Assembly: GCA_016927905.1 (NCBI GenBank)
Contig: JAFGLW010000013.1
Span: 1 to 64,000, forward strand
From: a candidate division CSSED10-310 bacterium
Lineage (GTDB): Bacteria > CSSED10-310 > JAFGJC01
Direction: 5' to 3'
Length of the DNA stretch: 64,000 nt
Below, in pieces: positions 26,003-35,578 of this stretch (positions are counted from its first letter, which is position 1; every line of letters starts with the position of its first letter). The translations under genes and the position numbers were made by a program. A model generated the notes under the pieces. The model was not told where the DNA came from. It did not search any database and saw only the letters and a program-made list of their open reading frames with translations.

Positions 26003-28003
26003 TTATTCCTGGAGTCTGAGTTTCAGTATATTCTGCTGGGGATCCGATCGTTCCAAGATGACGCGGACCTCCTGTCCCGGTTGCAGGGAGATGCCGAAGG
26101 GAGCGGGGAAATCGGCCTGCGTGCAGGTTTCACTCAGCCAGATGAGGTAGCGGTGTGGCAGTTTATCCAGGACAATTCCTTTAATTGTTTTTCCGGTCAA
26201 TCCCTTGAAATATTTCAACAACCAGTATTTCTCACGGTTCATGACAACGGCGTTCGCCCGGGTGACGGCGGCATCCGTTTCATAGATCAACATGGCCAGT
26301 TCGTCCGCACCGTATGGTTCTTCATGATCGACGATTGCTTTTAATTGTCTCTGGGCGAGCAGGTCGAAATACCGGCGCAGCGGAGAAGTCACATTGGTAT
26401 AGCAGGAAAGGCCCAGGCTGAAATGTGAGCGCGGATCGATGGAGCTGCCCGCCCGGTTCATCAGGCGGCGCTGGCGGTAGGCTATCAACGGGTCGAAACG
26501 AACGGCGGCAACCGGGATATCTTCGGTTGGGGGATCCTGGTAGCGGAAGGGGAAGGGGCACTTTTTGTCTGCGGCCGTCCGGGCGGCCAGAAAATTGGCC
26601 AGGATCATCAGTTCGGAGACGATGATCTGCGATTCGGTTTCCCGTTCCCGGACATGGAGCGTGACGCGGCGGTTTTCATCGACCCGGATCGTCAGTTCGG
26701 GGCGGGGCATGATGACGGCTCCCTGCGCCAGTCGTTCCCGCCTCAGGCGTGAAGTGATTCTCAGGATCGGGGCGAAAACCGGGGAATCGATTTCAGATGA
26801 GACCTCCTCATAGCTGAAGCGATCATGGATGTGGATGACGGATGGAACGATCCGGTATCCGGTCATTGCTCCTTCCGGATCGAATGTCACCAGAGTGCTG
26901 AGAGCCAGTCGGTCGGTGCCGGTAACCAGGCTGGCGATCTGCTCCGAAAACCGACGGGGAAACATGTGGATGATATCATCGGGCATGTACAGTGTCTGGG
27001 CCTTTTCCCGTGCTTCCTGATCCAGGAAACTGCCCGGTTGGACGAAAGCCGATGCGTCGGTGATGTGTATTCCGATCTGGATGATGCCGTCATCCAGAGT
27101 ATCCACGGAAATGGCGTCATCCATATCTTTAGTTTCGGCGCTGTCCACGGTGAAGGTCGTCAGGTGGCGGAGGTTTAATCGGTTTTTGCCTTCATGTTCA
27201 GCGAAATCATCCGGAATGCTTTCGAGCTCGTTTTCAGTCTGCGGGGAACAGTGTCTGTAGAATGGGTATTTGACCAGGTCCAGGTTTTCATCCGCATCGA
27301 AGACGCCCAGGTTCAGCAGAAGTGAAAACGCGTCATCGGAAGGCTGCCGGGCGCGTTGGAGGATGTCTTTCAGCCAGGTCCGGTCCGGTTGGTCCTGGGC
27401 GTCTGTGGCCAGAGCTTTCAGGGCGTTGATGAATCGGATTGCGGCTGGCGGGTCGGAGACCGCCTGATTATTTCTCCGGGCGATCAGCCATTGACCGATG
27501 GTTTCCTTTTCCGTTTCCTCGGTTTTCTCCTTTTCCCGCCGGGTCAGAGTCTTTTCGATATGGGATCGGGTTTGAATCCGCACGGTATTCCCTTCGGGTG
27601 TGAAATAATTCTTGTCGGCGTATATTGCCCGGTTCAGGACCGCCTCGTTGTCGGCTCGATCGCCTTCGGAAAAAGCCAGCTCGGCCAGATCACTCAGAGA
27701 CAAGGTTGTCCCTTCCGCATTCAATTGTTCCCATAAATCAGCCAGGTCGAGCTGCATCACGCGGCTTCCCCGGTTCCGGCTGATTTCCCTGAGACCGGCA
27801 AGGATTTCGCTGTTGGATCTGCCGGGATCGAACCGGTTTCGGGTGATATGGATCGCGCGGCTTTCGGGAATGTTCAATTCCCGGCCTGTTTCACACAGAA
27901 CATGCAGTTTGTTTTTTTTGATATTCAGGCATCCGCAGACGATGATGCGTTTCTGCAGAAAGACCTCGATGACGTCACCCGGGTGAACGCGATCGGTCAA
28001 CAT
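26003..28003 (-). CDS. RNB-domain exoribonuclease (RNase II/R family)
   Basis: 666 residues. A short N-terminal beta domain (about 1-60) and a winged-helix-like segment replace the tandem cold-shock domains of E. coli RNase R; this arrangement resembles cyanobacterial/Deinococcus RNase II-type enzymes. The RNB active site is intact: 'VDSAETKDMDDAIS' carries the four Asp residues, followed by 'HITDASAFVQPGS' and 'YTNVTSPLRRYFDL'. The C-terminus is S1-like. It would degrade RNA 3' to 5'. It starts 6 nt after the glycosyltransferase stop, on the same strand. Confidence 0.9.
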   Translation of the reverse strand: MLTDRVHPGDVIEVFLQKRIIVCGCLNIKKNKLHVLCETGRELNIPESRAIHITRNRFDPGRSNSEILAGLREISRNRGSRVMQLDLADLWEQLNAEGTTLSLSDLAELAFSEGDRADNEAVLNRAIYADKNYFTPEGNTVRIQTRSHIEKTLTRREKEKTEETEKETIGQWLIARRNNQAVSDPPAAIRFINALKALATDAQDQPDRTWLKDILQRARQPSDDAFSLLLNLGVFDADENLDLVKYPFYRHCSPQTENELESIPDDFAEHEGKNRLNLRHLTTFTVDSAETKDMDDAISVDTLDDGIIQIGIHITDASAFVQPGSFLDQEAREKAQTLYMPDDIIHMFPRRFSEQIASLVTGTDRLALSTLVTFDPEGAMTGYRIVPSVIHIHDRFSYEEVSSEIDSPVFAPILRITSRLRRERLAQGAVIMPRPELTIRVDENRRVTLHVRERETESQIIVSELMILANFLAARTAADKKCPFPFRYQDPPTEDIPVAAVRFDPLIAYRQRRLMNRAGSSIDPRSHFSLGLSCYTNVTSPLRRYFDLLAQRQLKAIVDHEEPYGADELAMLIYETDAAVTRANAVVMNREKYWLLKYFKGLTGKTIKGIVLDKLPHRYLIWLSETCTQADFPAPFGISLQPGQEVRVILERSDPQQNILKLRLQE

Positions 28004-28009
28004 GATGGA

Positions 28010-28786
28010 TCAGCAATCTTCCGAAGCAGGTTCGGCTGTTCCGGAGTGGAGTTTCTCGTAGGCTTTCACATATTTCAGGAAAATGTAGACCGAGTGCATG
28101 CCTGCCAGGAAGAATCCCGGCATACCATCTCTGTAGCTCTGTTTGATCACCAGTTTGAGGAAGAATTCCCACAGGACGCGGCCGGTCATGGTAAGCGGGT
28201 TGATGCGGATATCTTTCCCGATCCATTTGTCGACGGACAGATCGGTATACAAGGAAATTTTACGAAGGTGATCATTGATTGTCGGATAGCTGTAATGGAG
28301 CAGATCCCCGTTCAACTGTTCGGTATCACCCCGGATGATCACTTTCTCATGAACAGCCACTTCATTGAATCTGGCATATTTCCTGTTGAACAGGCGGACC
28401 GTCCGGTCCGGGTACCACCCTCCGGTCCGGATCCACCGGCCGAGGTACCAGGTTCGGCGGGCGCAATAGAATCCCGCCGGCAGCCGGCTGCGGTTGATGG
28501 CTTCAAGAATTGATTTTTTCAATTCCGGGCTGACTCTTTCGTCGGCATCGATTGAGAGTATCCAGTCATGGGAGGCCCGGTCGATTCCCATGTTTTTGGC
28601 TTTGGCAAATCCCTTCCAGGGAACGCGATGAATATTGGGAGTGAATTTTCTGGCCAGTTCCACGGTCCGGTCGGTGCTGCTGGAATCGATGACAACGATT
28701 TCGTCGACAAACTCGACGGATTTCAGGCAGTTTTGGATATTGTTTTCTTCATTGAGTGTGATGACGACGGCGGACAGGGAAACCAT
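28010..28786 (-). CDS. glycosyltransferase family 2 (WaaE/LgtF-like)
   Basis: 258 residues, GT-A fold. 'LSAVVITLNEENNIQNCLKS' is the nucleotide-sugar site, followed by 'VVIDSSSTDRT' and 'WILSIDADERVS' (DxD). The 'NRKYARFNEVAVHE' region and a membrane-associated C-terminal segment resemble WaaE/KdtX and LgtF, which glucosylate the LPS inner core. That would suit the heptose genes elsewhere in the window, but the acceptor is inferred. There is no ribosome site before the ATG; TATCAT 7 nt upstream hints at a leaderless message. Confidence 0.85.
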   Translation of the reverse strand: MVSLSAVVITLNEENNIQNCLKSVEFVDEIVVIDSSSTDRTVELARKFTPNIHRVPWKGFAKAKNMGIDRASHDWILSIDADERVSPELKKSILEAINRSRLPAGFYCARRTWYLGRWIRTGGWYPDRTVRLFNRKYARFNEVAVHEKVIIRGDTEQLNGDLLHYSYPTINDHLRKISLYTDLSVDKWIGKDIRINPLTMTGRVLWEFFLKLVIKQSYRDGMPGFFLAGMHSVYIFLKYVKAYEKLHSGTAEPASEDC

Positions 28787-28936
28787 GGGAAGGATGATAC
28801 AATGGATTTCAGAAGATCTCCATATCAGCCGGAATTTCTATTCTGCCGTCTGGACAGGAAGGAGCGATCCGGTTCGCGAGGGACTGGAAATTGAATGGGA
28901 TCTGGACTAAAGTAACCCGAGATTGGGAACGGCTTG

Positions 28937-30688
28937 ATGGGAAAGAAGGAAAAAACGATTATTATTGTTGCGGCGGGAGATCTGCTGTCAACGGTAATCA
29001 AATTCGTACTCGCGACGGTGACCGGGAGTCTGTCGCTTCTGGCCGATGCCTGGCATTCTCTGGGGGATCTGGCCACATCGCTCACCGTATTGATTTCGCT
29101 GTTTCTGGACCGGAGGGAGGCGGCGCGCAAGATTGAGGAACCGGACAAACCGGTGATCATCCGCAGGGCCGGATGGGAGCTGAGGGCCACCGCGGTGATC
29201 GGGATCCTGCTGATTATTGTCGCCGCCGGGGTATTGAAAAAGACGATTTCGGGAACCGGGCTGGCAGGAATTCGAGCTCCGGGGATAGCGGCCCTGATTG
29301 TCATTGTATTGATAATCATCAGCACCATTCGGTTCAAATTTGAGTCCAGTGTGGGGAAGGAAACGGGGTCCAGCGCATTGATAGCGGATGCGTATCATTC
29401 CAAAGTGGATGTGTTTGTTCTGAGCATGGTCCTGGTATCGCTGGGCGGGGAGATGCTGAAACTGCCCCTGGACCGCTGGGCTGCCATGATCATCGGGATG
29501 ATGATTCTGGGTATCGGCCTGAGGATCGTTACCCGCGCCGTCGGTGTGTTCCTGAAAGCCAGCCGTCAGACGGAGCCGGACAAGCGGAGTATTGAGGAAA
29601 ATCTGGTCATGATTCTGGCCGGCCGGTTATCCATTCACAAGGAATGGTTCCAGAAGCGGCTGGTCGACCGTTTGAAATGGTCGGACAAGAGGATTCGCCG
29701 GCGTTTGCTGCGCAACATTTCGATTGGAATCGGTCTGGCGGTTTCATGCGGGTATATCGGTACAGGATTTTATTCTGTCGGTCCGGCGGAAGTTGCTGTC
29801 TGCGAAAGGTTTGGTTGTCCGGTTGACCCCGAGAACCCTGTCGGACCCGGCCTGCATTATTATTTTCCCCAACCCATCGGAAATATCCGGAAAGTGGATA
29901 TCGGCGGCATCCGCAGAACGAGTTTCGGATATCAGTCGATCTTACAGAAGGATTTCATCCTGTGGACGAATGTTCATTACCTTCGGGAACATGCTATTTT
30001 GACGGGAGACAGCACATTTTTGGACGTGGCCGCCAATATCCATTACAGGATCCGGAGTCCGTCGGATTATCTTTACCAGACTGCAGATCCGGAACAGCTT
30101 CTGGAGACCATTGCGTATGGGGTTTTACAGGAAACAGTCGGCCAGCGCGAATTTTTCGATATTCTGACATTCTGGAGAAGGCCGTTTGAGGATCGGGTGA
30201 CGGAGGCAGTCCAGTGCCGGGCCGATCAATTGAAGCTGGGAATGGAAATTCTGAGGATCTATTTCCGCGACATACATCCACCGGTGGATGTGGCCGCCTC
30301 TTTCGAGGATGTGGTCAGTGCTCAGGAAGATCAGGAGACCTATATCCAGGAAGCGGAAGGTTACCGCAGGGAATTGATACCCAATGCGGCCGGGGAGAAA
30401 GCGGTTCTCATGGAGAATGCCAGAGCTCAGCGAACCCGGATTTCCATGATTGCCGCGGGGAAATCTCATGCATTCGAGTTGATGGAACAGTCGTTTCAGC
30501 ATTTCCGGGATGTCAATATATTCCGGTTGAAGATGGAAACGCTGGAAACAATACTGGCGGGAGTATCCAAGTACATTGTTGATCGGGAAGTATCGAAACA
30601 GCCAATAGACATGTTTTTAAATCCGTCCAGAAATTCGAGGGAAACGGTTATTCCTCTGGTTTCTGATGGACTGGGAGGTCAGCCGTGA
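28937..30688 (+). CDS. CDF metal transporter fused to HflK-like SPFH domain
   Basis: 583 residues in one frame. Residues 1 to about 205 are a cation diffusion facilitator: about six TM helices with Zn-type HxxxD motifs in TM2 ('LADAWHSLGD') and TM5 ('IADAYHSKVD'). A charged linker (about 210-262) leads to a new TM helix ('NISIGIGLAVSCGYIG') and an HflK/stomatin SPFH domain ('EVAVCERFGCPVDP', 'GPGLHYYFPQPIG', 'RILRIYFRDIHPP'-like segment, coiled coil 'AQEDQETYIQEAEGYRRE'). The usual cytoplasmic CDF C-terminal domain is absent; the SPFH part takes its place. HflK/C modulates FtsH. The stop overlaps the next gene (GTGA). TTG at 28934 is an alternative start. Confidence 0.88.
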   Translation: MGKKEKTIIIVAAGDLLSTVIKFVLATVTGSLSLLADAWHSLGDLATSLTVLISLFLDRREAARKIEEPDKPVIIRRAGWELRATAVIGILLIIVAAGVLKKTISGTGLAGIRAPGIAALIVIVLIIISTIRFKFESSVGKETGSSALIADAYHSKVDVFVLSMVLVSLGGEMLKLPLDRWAAMIIGMMILGIGLRIVTRAVGVFLKASRQTEPDKRSIEENLVMILAGRLSIHKEWFQKRLVDRLKWSDKRIRRRLLRNISIGIGLAVSCGYIGTGFYSVGPAEVAVCERFGCPVDPENPVGPGLHYYFPQPIGNIRKVDIGGIRRTSFGYQSILQKDFILWTNVHYLREHAILTGDSTFLDVAANIHYRIRSPSDYLYQTADPEQLLETIAYGVLQETVGQREFFDILTFWRRPFEDRVTEAVQCRADQLKLGMEILRIYFRDIHPPVDVAASFEDVVSAQEDQETYIQEAEGYRRELIPNAAGEKAVLMENARAQRTRISMIAAGKSHAFELMEQSFQHFRDVNIFRLKMETLETILAGVSKYIVDREVSKQPIDMFLNPSRNSRETVIPLVSDGLGGQP

Positions 30689-31572
30689 CGGTTCGGCAAA
30701 AATGGATGATGATTTTAGGATCGGCAGCGGTCCTGGTGATACTGGCTTCGATCAGCCTGTATACGGTCAAGGCGGATCAATATGCCGTCATAACCTCTTT
30801 CGGCAGGCCGGGTGCGATCCGACTGGATCCGGGACTCTACTTCAAGTGGCCGACACCATTTTCCATCGTCAACCGTTTTGACAGGCGACTGCAGCTGTAT
30901 CAGACAGCCCTGATCGAATACCTGACGGGTGACAAGAAAAACCTGATTATTCAGACATATGTCTGCTGGCGGATCCAGGATCCGCTTCTGTTCTTTCAGA
31001 CGACGCGGGACATTCCCACCGCCAATCAGAAGCTGGATGACATTCTATGTTCTTATGTGGCATCCACTCTGGGGGATAACCAGATGAATCAAATCATTTC
31101 CGCAGAACCCGGTCAGGTTGTTCTGGAAGATATCGTCAAGAAGATTCAAACCGACACGGATCAACGGGCTCAGTCGTTCGGAATCCGGGTGGAGATGGTG
31201 GATATATCCCGCCTGGCTTTGCCTGAGGACAATGCCCGGAGTGTTTACCGGCGGATGATCGCGGAGCGGTCTGCAATCGCCAATGAGTACCGGGCGATCG
31301 GACAGCAGAAAGCGGCGGAAATTCGAGCACAGGCGGACCGGGAGAAGAGCGAGATTCTTTCGGCGGCATACAAGGAAGCCGAAATTATCCGGGGTGAAGG
31401 GGATGCGATGGCAGCCCGGATATATGGATCGAGTTACAGCAAGGCACCCGAGTTTTTCAAGTTTGTCAGGACGCTGGAAGCGGACAAGAAAATTCTGGAT
31501 GACAAATCAATGGTGATTCTGTCGTCCGAATCGGATTTGTTGCAGGTATTGAAGACCGGCAGCGGGAAGTGA
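30685..31572 (+). CDS. HflC-like SPFH protein
   Basis: 295 residues: an N-terminal TM anchor (MMILGSAAVLVILASISLY), then the SPFH domain ('ADQYAVITSFGRPGAIRLDP', 'GLYFKWPTPFSIV') and a long coiled coil rich in Ala, Glu, Lys and Arg ('QQKAAEIRAQADREKSEILS') ending in 'MVILSSESDLLQVL', as in HflC. HflC with HflK forms a large membrane cage around FtsH. The GTG start is coupled to the preceding fusion gene (GTGA, 30685-30688), and its own stop overlaps the next start in the same way. Confidence 0.9.
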   Translation: MTVRQKWMMILGSAAVLVILASISLYTVKADQYAVITSFGRPGAIRLDPGLYFKWPTPFSIVNRFDRRLQLYQTALIEYLTGDKKNLIIQTYVCWRIQDPLLFFQTTRDIPTANQKLDDILCSYVASTLGDNQMNQIISAEPGQVVLEDIVKKIQTDTDQRAQSFGIRVEMVDISRLALPEDNARSVYRRMIAERSAIANEYRAIGQQKAAEIRAQADREKSEILSAAYKEAEIIRGEGDAMAARIYGSSYSKAPEFFKFVRTLEADKKILDDKSMVILSSESDLLQVLKTGSGK

Positions 31573-32609
31573 GCGACTGGGAGCAGGTGAAGCCGAAACG
31601 GCAGAATCCGGGTGAACCGGTGAGTGGCAGAGACAGTTTCGGTCCTCAGATCGAGATACTCCGGCGGCTTCTCAAGAGGTCGGGCTGGGGTTTGGCCGGA
31701 ATGTTTCTGATTGCGTATCTGTCCACCTGTATTTCTCAGGTCAAGGTACAGGAAACCGGCGTTCTGCTTCGTTTTGGGAAGGTTGTCCGTTCCCGGGTCG
31801 ATCCGGGTATATGCATTAAATTTCCCTGGCCGGTGGATCGGCTGGTCAAAGTCAACACGAGAACCATCGAGACGCTTCAGACCGGATTTGGCGCCGATCC
31901 GGACAAGGTGACGGAATTTGAGCGGACCTACGGCGATATCGATCAGATAGAATACGGCACGCTTCGGATACCCTATATCATTACCGGAGACAAGAACATC
32001 CTGCACATCAAGATCCTCATCACCTATCGCATATCCGATCCCGAGCGTTACCTGTTCAGCATCAACCTTGCGGAATCCGTCCTGGCGAATCTGGCACAGA
32101 GTGCGATCTTGAAATTGACGGCTTCCAGCATTGTTGATGATATTCTGACAACCGGCAAACTGCAGTTGAGACAAGATATATATAGTGAACTGACGCGCAC
32201 AACCGAGCAGCTCGATCTGGGATTGGCGATTCACAGTATTCAGGTACGGAATGTCCGGCCGCCATCCAGGACGGTCGGTGCGTTCAAGGACGTGATCAAT
32301 GCCCAGGAAGAGAGCCGGGAAATCGTGCATGAGGCGGAGGCTTACCGGAATCAGATTGTACCGGAGGCTCAGGCGGAAGCCGAGCGGATCACGCAGGAAG
32401 CCGAAGCATACCGGACCCAGAAGATCGATCATGCTCAGGGAGAGTCCCGGCGGTTTGAGATGGTCGCACAAGAGTACCGGAACAATCCTGAGGTGACGAG
32501 AGAGCGGCTCAGACTGGAAACTCTGGAACAGATCGCGCCCGATATCACCACGTATTTTGCCGATTCGAACCGCAGAAATGAAACCGTGCATCTTCGGATA
32601 TTGCCCTAG
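31569..32609 (+). CDS. second HflK-like SPFH protein
   Basis: 346 residues. A cytoplasmic, Pro/Arg-rich N-terminus (about 1-40) as in HflK, one TM helix ('GLAGMFLIAYLSTCI'), the SPFH domain ('VKVQETGVLLRFGKVVRSRV', 'DPGICIKFPWPVDRL') and a coiled coil ('VPEAQAEAERITQEAEAYR'). The C-terminus 'YFADSNRRNETVHLRILP' is HflK-like. GTG start at 31569 overlaps the HflC stop. With the fusion protein, this makes three SPFH subunits in one operon. Confidence 0.9.
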   Translation: MSDWEQVKPKRQNPGEPVSGRDSFGPQIEILRRLLKRSGWGLAGMFLIAYLSTCISQVKVQETGVLLRFGKVVRSRVDPGICIKFPWPVDRLVKVNTRTIETLQTGFGADPDKVTEFERTYGDIDQIEYGTLRIPYIITGDKNILHIKILITYRISDPERYLFSINLAESVLANLAQSAILKLTASSIVDDILTTGKLQLRQDIYSELTRTTEQLDLGLAIHSIQVRNVRPPSRTVGAFKDVINAQEESREIVHEAEAYRNQIVPEAQAEAERITQEAEAYRTQKIDHAQGESRRFEMVAQEYRNNPEVTRERLRLETLEQIAPDITTYFADSNRRNETVHLRILP

Positions 32610-32694
32610 TCCCGGTTGCATTTTCTGGACGGGAATCCGGTCGCCGTTGTAGCATATTCCGGCTGCTTTGCCGGAAGGGGTATGGAGTGGATGC

Positions 32695-35037
32695 ATGTCA
32701 GGGAAGAAAAAACGCGATTCCCGGGAACCCGGATCCAAGACATCCGGATTTCACGAGTTGGATCATCTTCAGGGGAACACAGCATTATGTAATCGCAGAT
32801 ACCTGGAATTGACCGAGTTGCTGCCGGAGGCCTATTTCGAGATGGACCCGGAGGGCCGGATCATTTCGGCGAACCATGTGTTACGGGAAAAATTCGGGTA
32901 TCAGAAGGCGGACATAGACGCCGGTCTGCGGCTTTTGGATCTCATGGATACCGGTGAATCGGTCCGTATACAGGCGTTTCTGGACACTGTATTCAAGGAT
33001 CCCGGCATTCACCAGCAGGAATACCTGGGGCGACGGAAAGACGGCGGGGCATTTCCGGTTCTCATCCGGAGCAAATCCTTTTTCCCCTCATTCGGTGTGG
33101 ATGAAGCGTGCGGTATCATCCAGGATATGTCCGAGCAGAAACAAACTCAGGACACTTTGCGGATTCAGCTGGCGGCGATGGAAACGTCCATCGACGGAAT
33201 GGCGATCATCCGGAAAACCGGTGAATTCGTATTTTTGAACAAGGCATTTACGGATATTTACGGATTTTCCTGCCCCCGGGACATGATCGGCAGATCATGG
33301 CGGGAGATGTTCAGTGACCGGGAGTATTTAAGATTGAAGCGGGAAGTGATTCCGGCGGTGGACCGGTCGGGGAACTGGCGTGGCAGGATGGTGGGGATGC
33401 GGCAGGACCGGACGGCATTTCGCCAGGATCTGTCGCTGACCCTGGTGCGGGGAGGGTGGTATATCATGGTTGTCCGAGACATCACATCCGAATCCCTGGC
33501 CGAGGAAGCGTTGCGGGAGAGCGAGGAGAAATTCAGGAAAATCAGTTCTTCGGCCCAGGATGCTATCATCATGCTGGACAATGAAGGCAACATAACCTAT
33601 TGGAACGAAGCAGCCGAGAAAATTCTCGGGTACCGGGACCGGGAAGTGATCGGGAAAGATTGTCATCTTCTGTTGGCACCGGGAAGTTACCACAAAGCGT
33701 TCCTGTCCGGATTCAGGGAATTCCGTCATTCGGGAGCGGGAACCGTTATCGGCAAGACAACCGATATAGAGGCTGTGCGAAAGGATGGTTCGGTATTCCC
33801 GGCGGACCTGTCCGTATCCTCGGTCAAAATCCGGGGTGCATGGCATGCGATCGGCATCATGAGGGACGTTACCCATCGCAGGAAACTGGAAGAGGAGATT
33901 CTCAAGGCCAGCAAACTGGAATCCCTTGGTGCGCTGGCAGGCGGTATTGCCCATGATTTCAATAATATTTTGACCGGTCTGACGGGCAGCATATATATGG
34001 CGAAACATTTCTCCCGACCGGGTGACAAAGTTCATAACATGCTGCTGGAAGCGGAGAGAGCGGTATTGAGGGCCAAGGATCTTTCCCAGCAGCTTCTGAG
34101 TTTTTCCAAGGGGGGTTCACCCATCAAGGATGTCATTTCCCTTGTTCCGTTGATTCGAAATTCCATGATGTATTCTCTTCGGGGAACGGCGATCCGGAGC
34201 AAGATCAATCTTCCGGAGGATCTATGGTTTGTGGAGGCCGATCCATCTCAAATGGGTCAGGTGATCGACAATCTGGTCACCAATGCGGTTCAAGCCATGC
34301 CGTCCGGCGGGAACATCCATATCACAGGAACCAACTGTGAATTTGCCCAGGGGGATCACCCGGCTCTCAAACCCGGCCGGTACGTTGAGTTGAATATCAG
34401 GGACGAAGGCGTGGGTATTCTGAAGGACAATCTGACCAGGGTGTTCGATCCCTTTTTCAGCACCAAACCGGGCAGCACCGGTCTGGGTCTGACCATTGCG
34501 TATTCCATCATCCGGAAACACAACGGATCCATCCAGTTGGAGTCGACACCGGGTCAGGGCACTCTGTTTTCTGTGTATCTGCAGGCTGCTGCAGATCAGA
34601 CGCATCCGGTCTGGAAAAAGGAAGTCTGCAGGGAACTGGTCAGGGGCAGTGGGCGGATTCTGGTGATGGATGACGAGGAAATTGTCCGGAATGTGTTGAA
34701 GGAATACCTGGAGCAGATGGGATATTCGGTGGATTTAGCTCTGGAAGGTTCCGAAGCGGTATCCAAATACCGGGAAGCTTATGAACGAAACATTCCGTTT
34801 GATGCGGTCGTCATGGATCTGACCGTCCGGAACGGAATGGGCGGGACTGAAGCGATGGAGCGGCTTTTGGAAATCGATCCGGCGGTCAAGGCGATTGTTT
34901 CCAGCGGGTATTCACAGGATCCGGTCATGGCCGATTACCGGTCTTACGGTTTTCTCGGTGTGGTGCGAAAACCATTTGATATTGAGGATCTCAGCAGAAC
35001 GATCGCCGATATATTGAATAACGAATCGGCATTTTGA
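32695..35037 (+). CDS. PAS hybrid histidine kinase with receiver domain
   Basis: 780 residues, no membrane segments. Three PAS domains (about 40-145, 150-265, 275-395) precede HisKA with an intact phospho-acceptor ('GIAHDFNNILTG'), an HATPase domain ('NLVTNAVQAMP', 'RDEGVGI', 'GSTGLGLTIAYSI') and a C-terminal receiver whose phospho-Asp is in 'DAVVMDLTVRNGMGG'. It senses a cytoplasmic signal through PAS. The ATG at 32695 has GGAG upstream; a TTG at 32668 is in frame. It lies 85 nt after the SPFH operon and may be read with it. Confidence 0.92.
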   Translation: MSGKKKRDSREPGSKTSGFHELDHLQGNTALCNRRYLELTELLPEAYFEMDPEGRIISANHVLREKFGYQKADIDAGLRLLDLMDTGESVRIQAFLDTVFKDPGIHQQEYLGRRKDGGAFPVLIRSKSFFPSFGVDEACGIIQDMSEQKQTQDTLRIQLAAMETSIDGMAIIRKTGEFVFLNKAFTDIYGFSCPRDMIGRSWREMFSDREYLRLKREVIPAVDRSGNWRGRMVGMRQDRTAFRQDLSLTLVRGGWYIMVVRDITSESLAEEALRESEEKFRKISSSAQDAIIMLDNEGNITYWNEAAEKILGYRDREVIGKDCHLLLAPGSYHKAFLSGFREFRHSGAGTVIGKTTDIEAVRKDGSVFPADLSVSSVKIRGAWHAIGIMRDVTHRRKLEEEILKASKLESLGALAGGIAHDFNNILTGLTGSIYMAKHFSRPGDKVHNMLLEAERAVLRAKDLSQQLLSFSKGGSPIKDVISLVPLIRNSMMYSLRGTAIRSKINLPEDLWFVEADPSQMGQVIDNLVTNAVQAMPSGGNIHITGTNCEFAQGDHPALKPGRYVELNIRDEGVGILKDNLTRVFDPFFSTKPGSTGLGLTIAYSIIRKHNGSIQLESTPGQGTLFSVYLQAAADQTHPVWKKEVCRELVRGSGRILVMDDEEIVRNVLKEYLEQMGYSVDLALEGSEAVSKYREAYERNIPFDAVVMDLTVRNGMGGTEAMERLLEIDPAVKAIVSSGYSQDPVMADYRSYGFLGVVRKPFDIEDLSRTIADILNNESAF

Positions 35038-35038
35038 C

Positions 35039-35578
35039 TTATTTCACGAGTCTGAGAATCTTTCTGAACGCATCACCTTCGGCCGTTTCCAGCAGCTCGA
35101 ACAGAGCGGTTTCGAGGGAGGTCCAACCAGCTCCCAGCGATTTCATCTTTGCCAGTCCGGTTTCGGAGTTCCGGAGGGTTCTGGAAGATACCGCGTCGGT
35201 GACCACTTCCACCCGGTATCCCTGCTGCAGGAGGTCTGCGGCGGTCTGATAGACGCAGACATGGGTTTCGATGCCGCATAGAATGACATCCCGGCGTTTC
35301 GATTCTTCGAGCCGGGCGATGAAATCGGCATTTCGGCCCCCGCTGAAAGTCAATTTCGTTATGGGAGAATCCTGATTCAACTGTTCCGCGATTTCGGGAA
35401 CCGTTTTACCCAGGCCTTCCGGGTATTGTTCGAGCCATAGAATTGGAATATCGAGGATTTTCATGCCCCGGATCAGGGTCACAATGGTTTTAACCACTTT
35501 CTCATGTTCATGAATATGCCCGATCAATTTCTGCTGGACATCGATCACTGCGAGGATGGCGGAGTTTCGGGTCATCAT
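35039..35578 (-). CDS. isochorismatase-family hydrolase
   Basis: 179 residues of the cysteine-hydrolase family. The catalytic triad is visible: Asp in 'LAVIDVQQKL', Lys in 'SPITKLTFSG' and Cys in 'GIETHVCVYQTA'. Compact members of this type act on small amides or vinyl ethers; the substrate is unknown. ATGs at 35578 and 35575 are both possible. The first overlaps the stop of the upstream small gene (ATGA). It ends 1 nt from the convergent histidine kinase stop. Confidence 0.88.
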   Translation of the reverse strand: MMTRNSAILAVIDVQQKLIGHIHEHEKVVKTIVTLIRGMKILDIPILWLEQYPEGLGKTVPEIAEQLNQDSPITKLTFSGGRNADFIARLEESKRRDVILCGIETHVCVYQTAADLLQQGYRVEVVTDAVSSRTLRNSETGLAKMKSLGAGWTSLETALFELLETAEGDAFRKILRLVK

